From: VRUE01 sp963805455 | Lineage (GTDB): Bacteria > Actinomycetota > Thermoleophilia > Solirubrobacterales > 70-9 | Direction of reading: 5' to 3' | Assembly (NCBI GenBank): GCA_963805455.1 | Contig: CAWDUJ010000013.1 | Location: 45,752 to 109,751 of the forward strand | Length of the DNA stretch: 64,000 nucleotides | In this document: piece by piece, positions 33,504-41,915 of the stretch | Position numbering within the stretch: the first letter of the stretch is position 1 | Layout of the letters: every line of letters starts with the position of its first letter | Position numbers and translations under genes: made by a program | The notes under the pieces: generated by a model | The model's database searches: none | What the model saw: only the letters and a program-made list of their open reading frames with translations | Told to the model about the DNA's origin: nothing

Positions 33504-34670
33504 TCAGGTCGTGTACTCGGCGTTGATCCGAACGTACTCGTAGCCGAGGTCCGAGAACCAGACGTGGGCGTCGTGGTCGCCGCGTCCCAGCCGCAACGAC
33601 ACCTCGGCCTCGGCCTCCTCGGCGGCGAACTCGGAGGCGTCGATGTGGTCGAGCCCGAGCTCCTCGACCTCCTCGCCGGCGAGCGCCATCCCGGCCGCCT
33701 GGGCGACCCGGCCCCAGTTCGGGTCGCGGCCGAACAGCGCGGTCTTGACCAGCGGCGAGTTGGCGATCGCGCGGGCGGCCAGCTCGGCCTCCTCGGCGCT
33801 GGCGGCCTCGGTGACCCGGGCACACCCGACCCGGGTCGCGCCCTCGCCGTCGGCGACGATCTCGATCGCGAGCTGGAGCAGCACCGCGTCGAGCAGGCCC
33901 TGCGGCAGCGGCAGGCCGGACTCGCCGCTCGCCTGAAGCAAAACCATGTCGTTGGTGCTCATCTGGCCGTCGACGGTGATCCGCTCGAAGGAGCGGTCGA
34001 CGGCCTCCCGCAGCGCCGTCTCGGCGCCGTAGGGGCCATCGAGGACGGCGTCGGTCTGGACGAAGCAGAGCATCGTCGCGTAGCCGGGCTGGATCATCCC
34101 CGCGCCCTTTGCCTGGGCCGAGAGGGTGACGCCATCGCAGCGCACGGTGCAGCGCTTGGGCCCGCGGTCGGTGGTCATGATCGCCTCCGAGAACTCGGCG
34201 CCGCCGTCGGGACGGACCACGGCGGCGGCGCGGCGGATGCCGTCGAGGACTCGGTCCATCGGCAGTGCCTCGCCGATTTTCCCGGTCGCCGCGATCGCGA
34301 CCACCGAGGGGTCGAGGTCCAGTTCCTCGGCGGCGGCCTGCTGGATCGCAACCGCGTCGCGCATCCCCTGCTCGCCGGTGGCGGCATTGGCGTTGCCGGC
34401 CTTGACTGCGGCGGCGCGGATCGCGCCGAAGTCGACGTTTTCGCGGCAGAGCCGGACCGGGGCCGCGGCGGCGGCGTTGCGGGTCAGGAGCAGGGCCGAC
34501 TCGACCTGCTCCGATCCGGCGACCACCACCGCGGCGTCGGTGTTGCCGCTCTCCTTCAGGCCACAGGCGACGGCGCCGGCGGCGAAGCCGGGCGCGAGCT
34601 GGGCGGGATCGAGCTCCTCGACGCCATCGGGCGGCTCGACCCAGCGCGACCTGAAGAAGCCCCCGCTCAC
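33504..34670 (-). CDS. argJ: Bifunctional glutamate N-acetyltransferase / ornithine acetyltransferase
   Basis: 388 aa. Recycles the acetyl group from acetylornithine to glutamate and can also use acetyl-CoA in the bifunctional form. Autoproteolysis is expected before Thr199, in KGAGMIQPGYATML, giving the alpha and beta chains; the nucleophile Thr and the surrounding residues are intact. AATGKIGEALPM near 128 forms the oxyanion region. GTG 34670 was chosen because it overlaps the argC stop as GTGA and begins exactly where homology starts (SGGFFRSRW); the open frame continues upstream only as an antisense or out-of-frame reading of argC. Its presence means the pathway is the cyclic one and argA/argE are not needed. 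Confidence 0.94.
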   Translation of the reverse strand: MSGGFFRSRWVEPPDGVEELDPAQLAPGFAAGAVACGLKESGNTDAAVVVAGSEQVESALLLTRNAAAAAPVRLCRENVDFGAIRAAAVKAGNANAATGEQGMRDAVAIQQAAAEELDLDPSVVAIAATGKIGEALPMDRVLDGIRRAAAVVRPDGGAEFSEAIMTTDRGPKRCTVRCDGVTLSAQAKGAGMIQPGYATMLCFVQTDAVLDGPYGAETALREAVDRSFERITVDGQMSTNDMVLLQASGESGLPLPQGLLDAVLLQLAIEIVADGEGATRVGCARVTEAASAEEAELAARAIANSPLVKTALFGRDPNWGRVAQAAGMALAGEEVEELGLDHIDASEFAAEEAEAEVSLRLGRGDHDAHVWFSDLGYEYVRINAEYTT

Positions 34671-35698
34671 CGCAGGCCCTCGGTCTCGTCGAGGCCGAGC
34701 ATCAGGTTGAGGTTCTGGACCCCCTGGCCCGACGCCCCCTTCCAGAGGTTGTCGATCGCCGAGAAGGCGAGGACCTTCCCCCGCTCCTCGACGGTTACGT
34801 AGACGTGGCACTCGTTGGTGTCGCGGACGTCGCGCAGGCCCGGCGGCCGGTCGACGACGTGGACGAAGGGCTCGTCCGCGTAGCGCTCGGCGTAGAGCGC
34901 CTGGACCTCGTCCTTGGTGACCGACGCCCCGACCGTCGCGTAACAGCTCGTCAGCTCGCCCTGGTCCAAGGGCAGCAGGTGGGGGACGAACGTCACCGGG
35001 GTGGCGCTGCCGAGCGCCGCCAGCTCCTGTTCGATCTCGGGCCGGTGGCGGTGCCCCTCGGTCTTGTAGGCGAAGGCGTTCTCGTCCATCGAGACGTAGT
35101 GCATCTCGTCCCCCCCGCCCCGCCCGGCGCCGGAGACGCCCTGCTTGGCGTCGATCACGACGTCGGTGAGGATGCCGCGCTCGGCGAGCGGCGCCAGCCC
35201 GAGGACACTCGCGGTCGGGTAGCAGCCCGGTGTCGCAACGAGCTCTGCCGTCCTCAGCTTCTCGCGATAGAGCTCGGTCAGGCCGTATACGGAGCCCTCG
35301 AGCAGTGCAGGGGCGCCGTGTTCCCCGTACCAGAGCTCGTATGTCGGGAGGTCGCGGAGGCGGAAGTCGGCGGAGAGGTCGACGACGAGGACCCCGAGGC
35401 CGCGGAGGGCGGCGACGGTCGGAGCCGCTGCGCCGTGGGGGTAGGCGACGATCGCGGCGTCTATCCCCTCGAGCCCGTCGAGGTCGAGCTCGGTCAGCTC
35501 GAGCGGGACCCGGTAGCGCGGGTAGAGGTCATCGAGGCGCATGCCGGCGTCGCTGCGCGAGGTGATCTCGACCAGCTCGAGTCGCGGATGGCGCCAGACG
35601 ATCTGGGCCGCCAGCGCGCCGGTGAACCCGGAGGCGCCGGCGACCAGGACCCGCGCCGCAGGGTCGCCGTCGAGCGGCTGTCCCGCCGCCTCATTCAC
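34667..35698 (-). CDS. argC: N-acetyl-gamma-glutamyl-phosphate reductase
   Basis: NADPH enzyme, third step of arginine synthesis, 343 aa. VLVAGASGFTGALAAQIVWRH near residue 16 is the Rossmann motif, and VATPGCYPTASVLGLAPL near 150 contains the catalytic Cys. FVPHLLPLDQG and the terminal GQGVQNLNLMLGLDE are conserved. The GTG at 35698 overlaps the last eight bases of pheT and is supported by the position of the Rossmann strand; a GTG or ATG seven codons upstream inside pheT is possible. First arg gene; the whole arg block therefore follows pheT without a gap and has no separate leader or ARG box that I can see. Confidence 0.94.
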   Translation of the reverse strand: MNEAAGQPLDGDPAARVLVAGASGFTGALAAQIVWRHPRLELVEITSRSDAGMRLDDLYPRYRVPLELTELDLDGLEGIDAAIVAYPHGAAAPTVAALRGLGVLVVDLSADFRLRDLPTYELWYGEHGAPALLEGSVYGLTELYREKLRTAELVATPGCYPTASVLGLAPLAERGILTDVVIDAKQGVSGAGRGGGDEMHYVSMDENAFAYKTEGHRHRPEIEQELAALGSATPVTFVPHLLPLDQGELTSCYATVGASVTKDEVQALYAERYADEPFVHVVDRPPGLRDVRDTNECHVYVTVEERGKVLAFSAIDNLWKGASGQGVQNLNLMLGLDETEGLR

Positions 35699-38150
35699 GG
35701 AGCGTCCCCCCGATCTCACCGAGCTTGGCGGCGATCGAGTCGCGCAGGCCGGCCACCTCCTCGTCGGTCAGGGTCCGGTCAGCGGCCCGGAACTCGAGCC
35801 GCAGCGCCAGGCTCTTGCGCCCCTCGCCCAACTGCTCGCCCTGGTAGAGATCGAAGACCTCGGCTGAGCGAAGAAGGTCTCCCCCTCCCTCCAGCACGGC
35901 GGCGCGCACCTCGGCGGCGGGGACCGAATCCTCGACGACGACGGCGAGGTCCTGGAGGACAGCGGGGTGGGTCGTCAGGTCCTCGAACTCCTCCTCCCAG
36001 GCCGGCGAGGCGGCGACGAGCGGCGCCAGGCCGACCTCGAAACCGGCGGCGGCGTCGACGTCCCAGGCGCGGCAGACGAGTGGGTGGACCTCGCCGACCC
36101 AGCCCGCGAGGGCCCCTTCGACCAGCACCTCGGCCGAGCGGCCGGGATGTAGGAACGGCTCGCTCGCGGGCCTGAACTGGAGTCCGACGCCGAGCCTCGC
36201 GGCAAGCCCCTCGAGGGCTCCCTTGAGGGCGAAGAAGTCGGCGGCGGTGCCCTCGCCCCGCCAGGAGCCCGGCTCGAGCGCGCCGACCGCGAGACACCCG
36301 ATGCGATGGGGCTCGTGGAACGGTGCCGGCTGCCTGCCTGGGAAGGCGCCCGCGAGCGGCCCGCCGCCGCCCCCGTCGGGCGCCAGGTAGACCCGGCCGG
36401 ACTCGAACAGTGCGACCCGCTCGGCGCCGCGGGCGAGGTTGCCGCGGGCGACGTCGAGCAGCGACCCGAGCAGGGTCGTCCGCATCACCGAATGCTCCTC
36501 GGAGAGCGGATTGGCGATGACGACGGAACCGGCGCGGGGGTCCCCGTCGGGGATCCGCAGCCTGCCGGCATCACCCGGGTCGGTGAAGCTCCAGCCGACG
36601 ATCTCGTCGAAGCCGAGGTCCCGCATCGCGTCCTCGGCCCGGCGGCGGAGTTTCTGCGGGCGGGTCAGCGCCCCGACCCGACCCATCGAGTCGGGGAGGG
36701 TCGAGGGCAGGTGCTCCTCGAGGCCGTGGACCCGGCCGATCTCCTCGATCAGGTCGACCTCGCGGGTGACGTCGCTGTGGCGGTCGGCGGGGACCTCGAC
36801 CAGGAGCTTTCCGTGGGCGGTGTGGATCGTGAACCCGAGCCGCTCTAGGTACTCGATCTGCTCGGGCTCCTCGACCTTCATCCCCAGCAGCCCCTCGACC
36901 CGGTCCTCGCGCAGGCCGATGTGATGGTGGGGCGGAATCTCTCCGGCGATGTCGATCGTCCCCCGGACCAGCTTCGCCCCGCAGAGCTCGACCATCAGCC
37001 GCGAGGCGATCCGCTGCGCCCGCATGCAGAGGTCCGGGTGGAGCTGCTTCTCGAACCGCGAGGAGGCCTCCGAGCGGAGGCCGAGCAGGCGCGAGGTGCG
37101 GAGGATGTTGGTCCCGTTCCAGTTCGCGACCTCGAGCAGGACCCTGGTCGTCTCGTCGGAGACCTCGGAGACCTGGCCGCCCATGATCCCGGCGATTCCC
37201 GACGGGCCGTTGCTGTCGCAGACGAGGACGGTCTCGGCGTCGAAGGTGCGCTCGACACCGTCGAGCGTCGTCATCGTCTCCCCCTCGGTGGCGGCGCGCA
37301 CCGTCAGGGCGCCGTCGGGGACGCGGTCGAGGTCGAAGGAGTGAAGCGGCTGTGCGGTCAGCAGCATCACGTAGTTGGTGATGTCGACGACGTTGTTGAT
37401 CGGGCGCTGCCCGGCTGCGGTCAGCCGGGCCTGCAGCCAGGCCGGCGAGGGACCGATCTCGACGTCGGTGAAGACGCGGGCCGTAAAGCGCGGGCAGAGG
37501 CTGGGGACCTTGACGGCGACCGAGGCGTAGTCCTCGACCGAGCCGTCGCCATCTGCGTGGGCGTCGTCGTGCCAGGGCTCCGGTCCGAGCGGGGCGGCGG
37601 TAACCGCGTGGACCTCGCGGGCGACCCCGTAGACGCCGAAGCAGTCGACCCGGTTGGGGGTCACCTCGAGCTCGAGCACCCGCTCGCCGATCGGCAGGGC
37701 CTCACCCAACGGCGCCCCCGGTGCGGGGCCGTCGTCGAGGACCATGATCCCGTCGGAGTCCTCGCCGATCTCGAGCTCGGCGGCGGAGAGGATCATCCCC
37801 GAGGAGGTGACCCCGCGGAGCTTCGCCTCACCGAGCTTGGTCCCACCCGGCATCGTCGCCCCCGGCAGGGCCACCGCGACGGTCTGGCCGGCGGCGACGT
37901 TCGGGGCCCCGCAGACGATCGTTCGCGGCTCGGTGTCACCGGTGTCGACGGTGCAGACGCTGAGGCGGTCGGCGTTGGGGTGCGGCTCACAGGTCACGAC
38001 CCGGCCGATCACGAATCCGTCGCCGTCGGGAGGGCCGACCGCGACGACGCGCTCGACCTCGGTCCCGGTCATCGCCAGGCGTACCGCGAGCTCGTCGGCC
38101 CCGATCTCGGGGTCGCAGTGCTCGCGCAGCCATGAGTAGGGGACCTTCAT
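35691..38150 (-). CDS. pheT: Phenylalanyl-tRNA synthetase beta subunit
   Basis: 819 aa. MKVPYSWLREHCDPEI is the conserved start, with ATG at 38150; the frame is open for 470 more bases but reads antisense to nothing relevant and lacks homology. The B2 tRNA-binding-like domain (GRVVTCEPHPNADRLSVC, about 49-66), the B3/B4 editing domain with NVVDITNYVMLLTAQPLHSFD near 258, the B5 domain, and the C-terminal anticodon-binding fold (VFDLYQGEQLGEGRKSLALR near 770) are all present. Works as (alpha-beta)2 with PheS, whose gene is 61 bp upstream. Confidence 0.95.
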   Translation of the reverse strand: MKVPYSWLREHCDPEIGADELAVRLAMTGTEVERVVAVGPPDGDGFVIGRVVTCEPHPNADRLSVCTVDTGDTEPRTIVCGAPNVAAGQTVAVALPGATMPGGTKLGEAKLRGVTSSGMILSAAELEIGEDSDGIMVLDDGPAPGAPLGEALPIGERVLELEVTPNRVDCFGVYGVAREVHAVTAAPLGPEPWHDDAHADGDGSVEDYASVAVKVPSLCPRFTARVFTDVEIGPSPAWLQARLTAAGQRPINNVVDITNYVMLLTAQPLHSFDLDRVPDGALTVRAATEGETMTTLDGVERTFDAETVLVCDSNGPSGIAGIMGGQVSEVSDETTRVLLEVANWNGTNILRTSRLLGLRSEASSRFEKQLHPDLCMRAQRIASRLMVELCGAKLVRGTIDIAGEIPPHHHIGLREDRVEGLLGMKVEEPEQIEYLERLGFTIHTAHGKLLVEVPADRHSDVTREVDLIEEIGRVHGLEEHLPSTLPDSMGRVGALTRPQKLRRRAEDAMRDLGFDEIVGWSFTDPGDAGRLRIPDGDPRAGSVVIANPLSEEHSVMRTTLLGSLLDVARGNLARGAERVALFESGRVYLAPDGGGGGPLAGAFPGRQPAPFHEPHRIGCLAVGALEPGSWRGEGTAADFFALKGALEGLAARLGVGLQFRPASEPFLHPGRSAEVLVEGALAGWVGEVHPLVCRAWDVDAAAGFEVGLAPLVAASPAWEEEFEDLTTHPAVLQDLAVVVEDSVPAAEVRAAVLEGGGDLLRSAEVFDLYQGEQLGEGRKSLALRLEFRAADRTLTDEEVAGLRDSIAAKLGEIGGTLRE

Positions 38151-38211
38151 GATGCCCCGCCAATGCGCCGCTCGCGCAGAATCAGATTTCGCCGTTCGCT
38201 CCGCATTGGGC

Positions 38212-39270
38212 TTAGAGGAACTGCTCCAGCATCCGGACGTCGTTGTCGAAGAAGCGGCGCAGGTCCGGGACGCCGTGGCGGAGCATCGCGATCCGCTCGA
38301 CGCCCATCCCGAAGGCGAACCCCTGGACGCGCTCGGGGTCGTAGCCGTTGTCGGCGACGAACTCGAGGACGTTGGGGTCGACCATCCCGGCCCCGCCGAC
38401 CTCGATCCAGCCGATGCCCTTGCAGAGCCCACAGCGCTCGCCGCCGGCGAGGGCGCCGGTGCCGTCGCAGGCGAAGCAGGAGACGTCGAACTCGACGCTG
38501 GGCTCGGTGAAGGGGAAGAAGTGCGGCCGCATCCGCGCCTCGCGCCCCTCGCCGAAGATCGCCCGCAGCAGCTCTTCCAGAGTCCCCTGGAGATCGGCGA
38601 GCGTGATCCCCTCGCCGATCGCAAGGCCCTCGACCTGGTGGAACATCGGGCTGTGGGTGGCGTCGGAGTCGCGGCGGTAGACCTTGCCCGGCATGATCAG
38701 GAAGACCGGCGGCGGCTCGGTCTCCATCGCCCTGGTCTGGACCGGCGAGGTGTGGGTGCGGAGCAGGACCTCGGGGTCGGATTGGATGTAGAAGGTGTCC
38801 TGGAGCATCCGCGCCGGGTGCCCGGGCGGGTGGTTGAGAGCGGTGAAGTTGTAGTAGTCGTGCTCGACCTCAGGGCCCTCCAGGACCCGGTATCCGAGAC
38901 CGACCATCACGTCCTCGATCTGGCGGGTCGTGCGGGTGATCAGGTGCAGGTGCCCGGCCGGCGTCGAGGGTGCCCCGGGCAGGGTGACGTCGACGCGATC
39001 ATCGGCGAGGCTGCCCTCGAGCTCGGCCGCGTCGAGGTCGGCCGCGCGGGCCTCGAGCAGCGCCTCGAGACCCTGGCGGGCCCGGTTGGCGCCGCTTCCG
39101 ACCGGCCCCCGCTCCTCCTCGGGAAGGCTCGCGATGCCGCGCAGGATCGAGGTCAGCTCGGCTTTGCGGCCGAGGTAGCGGACCCGCAGCTCCTCGAGCT
39201 CGGCGGTCCCCCCCGCGGCCTCGATCGCGGCGGCGGCCTCGGCCCTTATCTCCTCGATACGGTCAAGCAT
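38212..39270 (-). CDS. pheS: Phenylalanyl-tRNA synthetase alpha subunit
   Basis: 352 aa catalytic subunit. The N-terminal coiled coil (residues 1-85, EIRAEAAAAIEAAGG then RVRYLGRKAELTSILRG) binds tRNA. Class II motif 2 region HTSPVQTRAME near 185 and the conserved NHPPGHPARMLQDTFYI near 152 are clear. The GMGVERIAMLRHGVPDLR segment near the end is motif 3. A Cys cluster CFACDGTGALAGGERCGLCKG (about 262-282) looks like a zinc finger within an insert, as seen in some actinobacterial and deep-branching PheS. Divided from pheT by 61 bp that hold a GCCAATGCG/CGCATTGGGC inverted repeat. Confidence 0.95.
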   Translation of the reverse strand: MLDRIEEIRAEAAAAIEAAGGTAELEELRVRYLGRKAELTSILRGIASLPEEERGPVGSGANRARQGLEALLEARAADLDAAELEGSLADDRVDVTLPGAPSTPAGHLHLITRTTRQIEDVMVGLGYRVLEGPEVEHDYYNFTALNHPPGHPARMLQDTFYIQSDPEVLLRTHTSPVQTRAMETEPPPVFLIMPGKVYRRDSDATHSPMFHQVEGLAIGEGITLADLQGTLEELLRAIFGEGREARMRPHFFPFTEPSVEFDVSCFACDGTGALAGGERCGLCKGIGWIEVGGAGMVDPNVLEFVADNGYDPERVQGFAFGMGVERIAMLRHGVPDLRRFFDNDVRMLEQFL

Positions 39271-39312
39271 CTCCGGTGGCCTCCCGCATGGCGCGCGACG
39301 ATATCCAGGAAA

Positions 39313-39375
39313 TCATTGTTCGCGCTCGCTCGCTCGCGATAAATCGGCTTTCGACGCTGCGCTCGCCACGCGCTC
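39313..39375 (-). repeat. Dispersed repeat, probable copy C overlapping the methyltransferase stop
   Basis: The 3' end of the TrmH-family gene and the bases after it read (plus strand) as runs of CGCTCGCTCGCTCGCGATAA and later GCGCTCGCCACGCGCTC. On the opposite strand they align with copy B at 40736-40806 through GAGCGCG, GCGAGC, TTATCGCG and GCGAGCGA-like words. Identity is lower than between copies A and B, so membership is provisional. Confidence 0.35.
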
Positions 39376-40047
39376 AGCGGAAATAGCGGCCGCGGCGGCG
39401 ACGTTGAGCGACTCGGCGGCGCTGGGGCGCAGCGGGATCGTCACCCGCTCCTGGCATGCCTCGAGGACCGACTCGGGCAGTCCCTCGCGCTCGGCGCCGA
39501 GGCAGAGCGTGGCCGCGCCCTCGAGCGCCCCGAGCCCGGCGCCGCCATGGGCGACGAGCGCCGCCCGCGGCTCCGGAGTGGCCTCGATATCGGCGCGCAC
39601 GAGGGGCTGGGCGAAGATCGCGCCCATGCTCGCCCGCACCGATTTCGGGCCATGCGGGTCGGCGCAGTCGGGACCGAGGACGACCGTGCCACCGAGCAGC
39701 GCCACGGCGGTGCGGAGGATCGCGCCGACGTTGCCGGGGTCGGCGACCCCATGCAGGTAGACGCAGGGGGCCTCGACCGCGTCGCTCCAGCGCAGCGGCC
39801 AGACCGCGATCGCCCGTGTCCCGGACCCGAGCGTCGAGACCTCGTCGAGGAGCCCGGGGTTGACCTCCTCGCCACCGAGGCCGCTGCCGGCGGCGGTCAG
39901 GACCAGATTCGGCTCCGCCCCGGCGGCGCGGCCGGCGTCGAGCAGGTCCTCGCCCTCGGTGACGAACAGGGCCTCGCGGTCGCGGTGCCGGCGCTCGCGC
40001 AGCTTCCGAACCAGTTTCAGCTTCTCGTTTTTGGGGCTTTCGATCAT
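39313..40047 (-). CDS. TrmH/SpoU-family RNA 2'-O-methyltransferase
   Basis: SPOUT methyltransferase acting on rRNA or tRNA ribose, 244 aa. An N-terminal substrate-binding part begins IESPKNEKLKLVRKLRERRHRD. YLHGVADPGNVGAILRTA near residue 95 is motif 1 with the catalytic Asn/Arg, LCLGAEREGLPESVLEACQ near 180 motif 2, and RVTIPLRPSAAESLNVAAAAA near 200 motif 3 of the knot. ATG 40047 is fixed by AGGAGA seven bases upstream. The last residues (ASKADLSRASEREQ) fall in repeat-like DNA. Which nucleotide it modifies cannot be read. Follows the rplT terminator on the same strand and precedes pheS by 42 bp. Confidence 0.93.
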   Translation of the reverse strand: MIESPKNEKLKLVRKLRERRHRDREALFVTEGEDLLDAGRAAGAEPNLVLTAAGSGLGGEEVNPGLLDEVSTLGSGTRAIAVWPLRWSDAVEAPCVYLHGVADPGNVGAILRTAVALLGGTVVLGPDCADPHGPKSVRASMGAIFAQPLVRADIEATPEPRAALVAHGGAGLGALEGAATLCLGAEREGLPESVLEACQERVTIPLRPSAAESLNVAAAAAISAERVASAASKADLSRASEREQ

Positions 40048-40070
40048 CGTGTTTTCTCCTGGAACGACAA

Positions 40071-40096
40071 CGGGCCGCCTGAATTCAAGCGGCCCG
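40071..40096 (-). terminator. Terminator of the rpmI-rplT unit
   Basis: Perfect eight-pair inverted repeat CGGGCCGC (40071-40078) and GCGGCCCG (40089-40096) with a ten-base loop containing GAATTC. On the minus strand the stem is followed by TTGTCGTT, a short T-rich stretch. It stands 25 bp after the rplT stop and 24 bp before the methyltransferase start. Confidence 0.65.
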
Positions 40097-40121
40097 CCTG
40101 GGAATCGGAGTGTGGCTGCAA

Positions 40122-40481
40122 CTAGGCGGCCGCACCCTCCCGGGCGAGCTCGACAAATCGGCGGAACGCATCGCGGTCGTTGACCGCGATGTCGGCGAGC
40201 ATCTTGCGATTGACCTCGACCCCGGCGTTGCCGAGGCCGTGGATGAGTTCGGAGTAGCTCATGCCCTCGAGGCGGGCGGCGGCGTTGATCCTGGTGATCC
40301 AGAGGCGCCGGAACTCGCGCTTGCGGTTGCGCCGGTCGCGATAGGCATACATCCCCGAGCGCTGCACCTGCTCTTTTGCGAACCGGTACGAGGAATGCTT
40401 GCGGCCGTAGTAGCCCTTCGCTTCCTTGAGGACCTTGCGCCGCTTCTTGCGGGCGTGGACGGAACGCTTTACGCGGCTCAC
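40122..40481 (-). CDS. rplT: 50S ribosomal protein L20
   Basis: 119 aa, full length. SRVKRSVHARKKRRKVLKEA is the basic tail threaded into 23S rRNA, and the globular half contains REFRRLWITRINAAARLEG and YSELIHGLGNAG. L20 is needed for early 50S assembly and in many bacteria represses its own operon. Here the GTG start overlaps the rpmI stop by GTGA, so it is coupled to L35. Confidence 0.97.
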   Translation of the reverse strand: MSRVKRSVHARKKRRKVLKEAKGYYGRKHSSYRFAKEQVQRSGMYAYRDRRNRKREFRRLWITRINAAARLEGMSYSELIHGLGNAGVEVNRKMLADIAVNDRDAFRRFVELAREGAAA

Positions 40482-40678
40482 TTCTTGCCTCCGAGCAGGG
40501 TCCGGATCCGCGCTTCGTCAGGCTTGGCGATCTCGACCGGACGCCGCATCTGCCGCTTCCGCTTCGGTGACTTTTTCTCGAGTATGTGGGACGAGAACGC
40601 GCGCCGCCCACGGAGCTTGCCCTTGGCGGTCTTGCGGAAGCGCTTCTTGGCGCCCGAATGGGTTTTCATCTTCGGCAT
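40478..40678 (-). CDS. rpmI: 50S ribosomal protein L35
   Basis: 66 aa. PKMKTHSGAKKRFRKTAKGK is the family signature, the rest is Lys/Arg-rich (SHILEKKSPKRKRQMR). ATG 40678 starts precisely at the signature. Coupled to rplT through a GTGA overlap. Its usual upstream partner infC is not adjacent: the divergent wecB gene stands between them, so rpmI-rplT needs its own promoter in the 125 bp up to wecB. Confidence 0.96.
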   Translation of the reverse strand: MPKMKTHSGAKKRFRKTAKGKLRGRRAFSSHILEKKSPKRKRQMRRPVEIAKPDEARIRTLLGGKK

Positions 40679-40735
40679 CGGGACCGGTATTGAAGCAGAC
40701 CGGACGCCGGACGCCGCAGGTACTCTGGCGCGCAT

Positions 40736-40806
40736 GAGCGCGGAGCGAGCCAAATGAGCTCAGTCTGGTTTATCGCGCAGCGAGCGAAGCGCGAGGCGTT
40801 TTCTTG
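40736..40806 (-). repeat. Dispersed intergenic repeat, copy B
   Basis: Reverse-strand copy of the element at 30449-30521. Read on the minus strand it has CCTCGCGCTTCGCTCGCTGC, then AACCAGACTG and GGCTCGCTCCGCGCTCA, with a few substitutions and a two-base length difference between. It fills the intergenic space between rpmI and wecB and its end includes the wecB TTG start. Confidence 0.6.
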
Positions 40807-41874
40807 AGATTCGTCTACGTGGTCGGTACCCGTCCGAACTTCGTCAAGACCGCGCCCGTGATCGCCGCGATGCGGGCGCGCGACCCGGACGGGCGCCACT
40901 CGATCGTCCACACCGGCCAGCACTACGACCGGATGATGTCGGAGATCTTCCTCGAGGAGCTCGGCGTCCCCGAGCCAGATCACATGCTCGAGGTCGGCTC
41001 CGGCAGCCACGCCCAGCAGACCGCCCTGGTGATGCAGCGGCTGGAGCCCGTACTCGCCGAGGAGAAACCCGATCTGGTCTTCGTCCCCGGCGACGTCAAC
41101 TCGACGCTCGCCGCGGCGCTGACAGCGGCGAAGGCGCTGATCCCCGTTGCCCACATAGAGTCGGGGCTGCGGAGCTTCGATCGGACGATGCCCGAGGAGA
41201 TCAACCGGATCGTCGCCGATGTCCTCTCCCAGCATCTCTTCCTCCACAGCGATGAGGCGGTCGAGAACCTGCGGGCCGAGGGGATCGCCGAGGACCGGAT
41301 GCACTTCGTCGGCAACACGATGATCGACACCCTGGCCGCGCTCGAGGACCGGATCGGCGCCGCGGGGGCTGCAGCCAAGCTCGGAGTGGAGGCCGGCGGG
41401 TACCTGCTGGTGACCCTCCACCGCCCCGCCCTCGTCGACGGGCCGCTGCTGGGCGAGACGATGGCGGGCCTGGCCGCGGTCGCCGCCGAGATTCCGGTCG
41501 TCTTCCCGGTCCATCCCCGGACCCGGAAGATGCTCGGCGACATTGGAACCGAGCACGCCGGACTGAAATTGGTCGATCCGCTCGGCTACGTCGAGTTCCT
41601 CTCGCTGCTCGCCGACGCCGGTGCCGTCCTCACCGACTCGGGCGGGATCCAGGAGGAGACGACCTACCTCGGCGTCCCCTGCTTCACCCTGCGCGACAAC
41701 ACCGAGCGTCCGGTGACGATCCGCGCCGGGACCAACACACTCCTCGGTCTCGACCCTGCTGCGATCGCCGGCATCCCTGCGGCACTCTCGGAGCGACGGG
41801 GAGGCCGCCCCGCCCCTCCCCCGCTCTGGGACGGCCACGCCGCCGAGCGGATCGCCGACGCCATCCTCGACTGA
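40804..41874 (+). CDS. wecB: UDP-N-acetylglucosamine 2-epimerase (non-hydrolysing)
   Basis: Interconverts UDP-GlcNAc and UDP-ManNAc for cell-surface polymer synthesis, 356 aa. VVGTRPNFVKTAPVIAAM at the N-terminus, HTGQHYDRMMSEIF near 38, HIESGLRSFDRTMPEEINR near 117 and LTDSGGIQEETTYLGVPC near 278 are the usual UDP-binding and catalytic segments (Asp, Glu and His retained). TTG 40804 is the first start in frame and begins at the first beta strand; a GAGG stretch lies upstream. It is the only plus-strand gene between 21.8 and 46.4 kb and splits the ribosomal protein operon. It ends at a bidirectional hairpin shared with infC. Confidence 0.95.
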   Translation: MRFVYVVGTRPNFVKTAPVIAAMRARDPDGRHSIVHTGQHYDRMMSEIFLEELGVPEPDHMLEVGSGSHAQQTALVMQRLEPVLAEEKPDLVFVPGDVNSTLAAALTAAKALIPVAHIESGLRSFDRTMPEEINRIVADVLSQHLFLHSDEAVENLRAEGIAEDRMHFVGNTMIDTLAALEDRIGAAGAAAKLGVEAGGYLLVTLHRPALVDGPLLGETMAGLAAVAAEIPVVFPVHPRTRKMLGDIGTEHAGLKLVDPLGYVEFLSLLADAGAVLTDSGGIQEETTYLGVPCFTLRDNTERPVTIRAGTNTLLGLDPAAIAGIPAALSERRGGRPAPPPLWDGHAAERIADAILD

Positions 41875-41876
41875 GC

Positions 41877-41915
41877 GAGGCGCTTTTCGAAAGCGATGCT
41901 TTGGAAAAGCGCCTC
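41877..41915. terminator. Bidirectional terminator between wecB and infC
   Basis: Perfect 12-base inverted repeat: GAGGCGCTTTTC at 41877-41888 and GAAAAGCGCCTC at 41904-41915. It begins three bases after the wecB stop and its other arm overlaps the infC stop codon. The T-run inside one arm and A-run inside the other allow termination in both directions. Confidence 0.7.
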
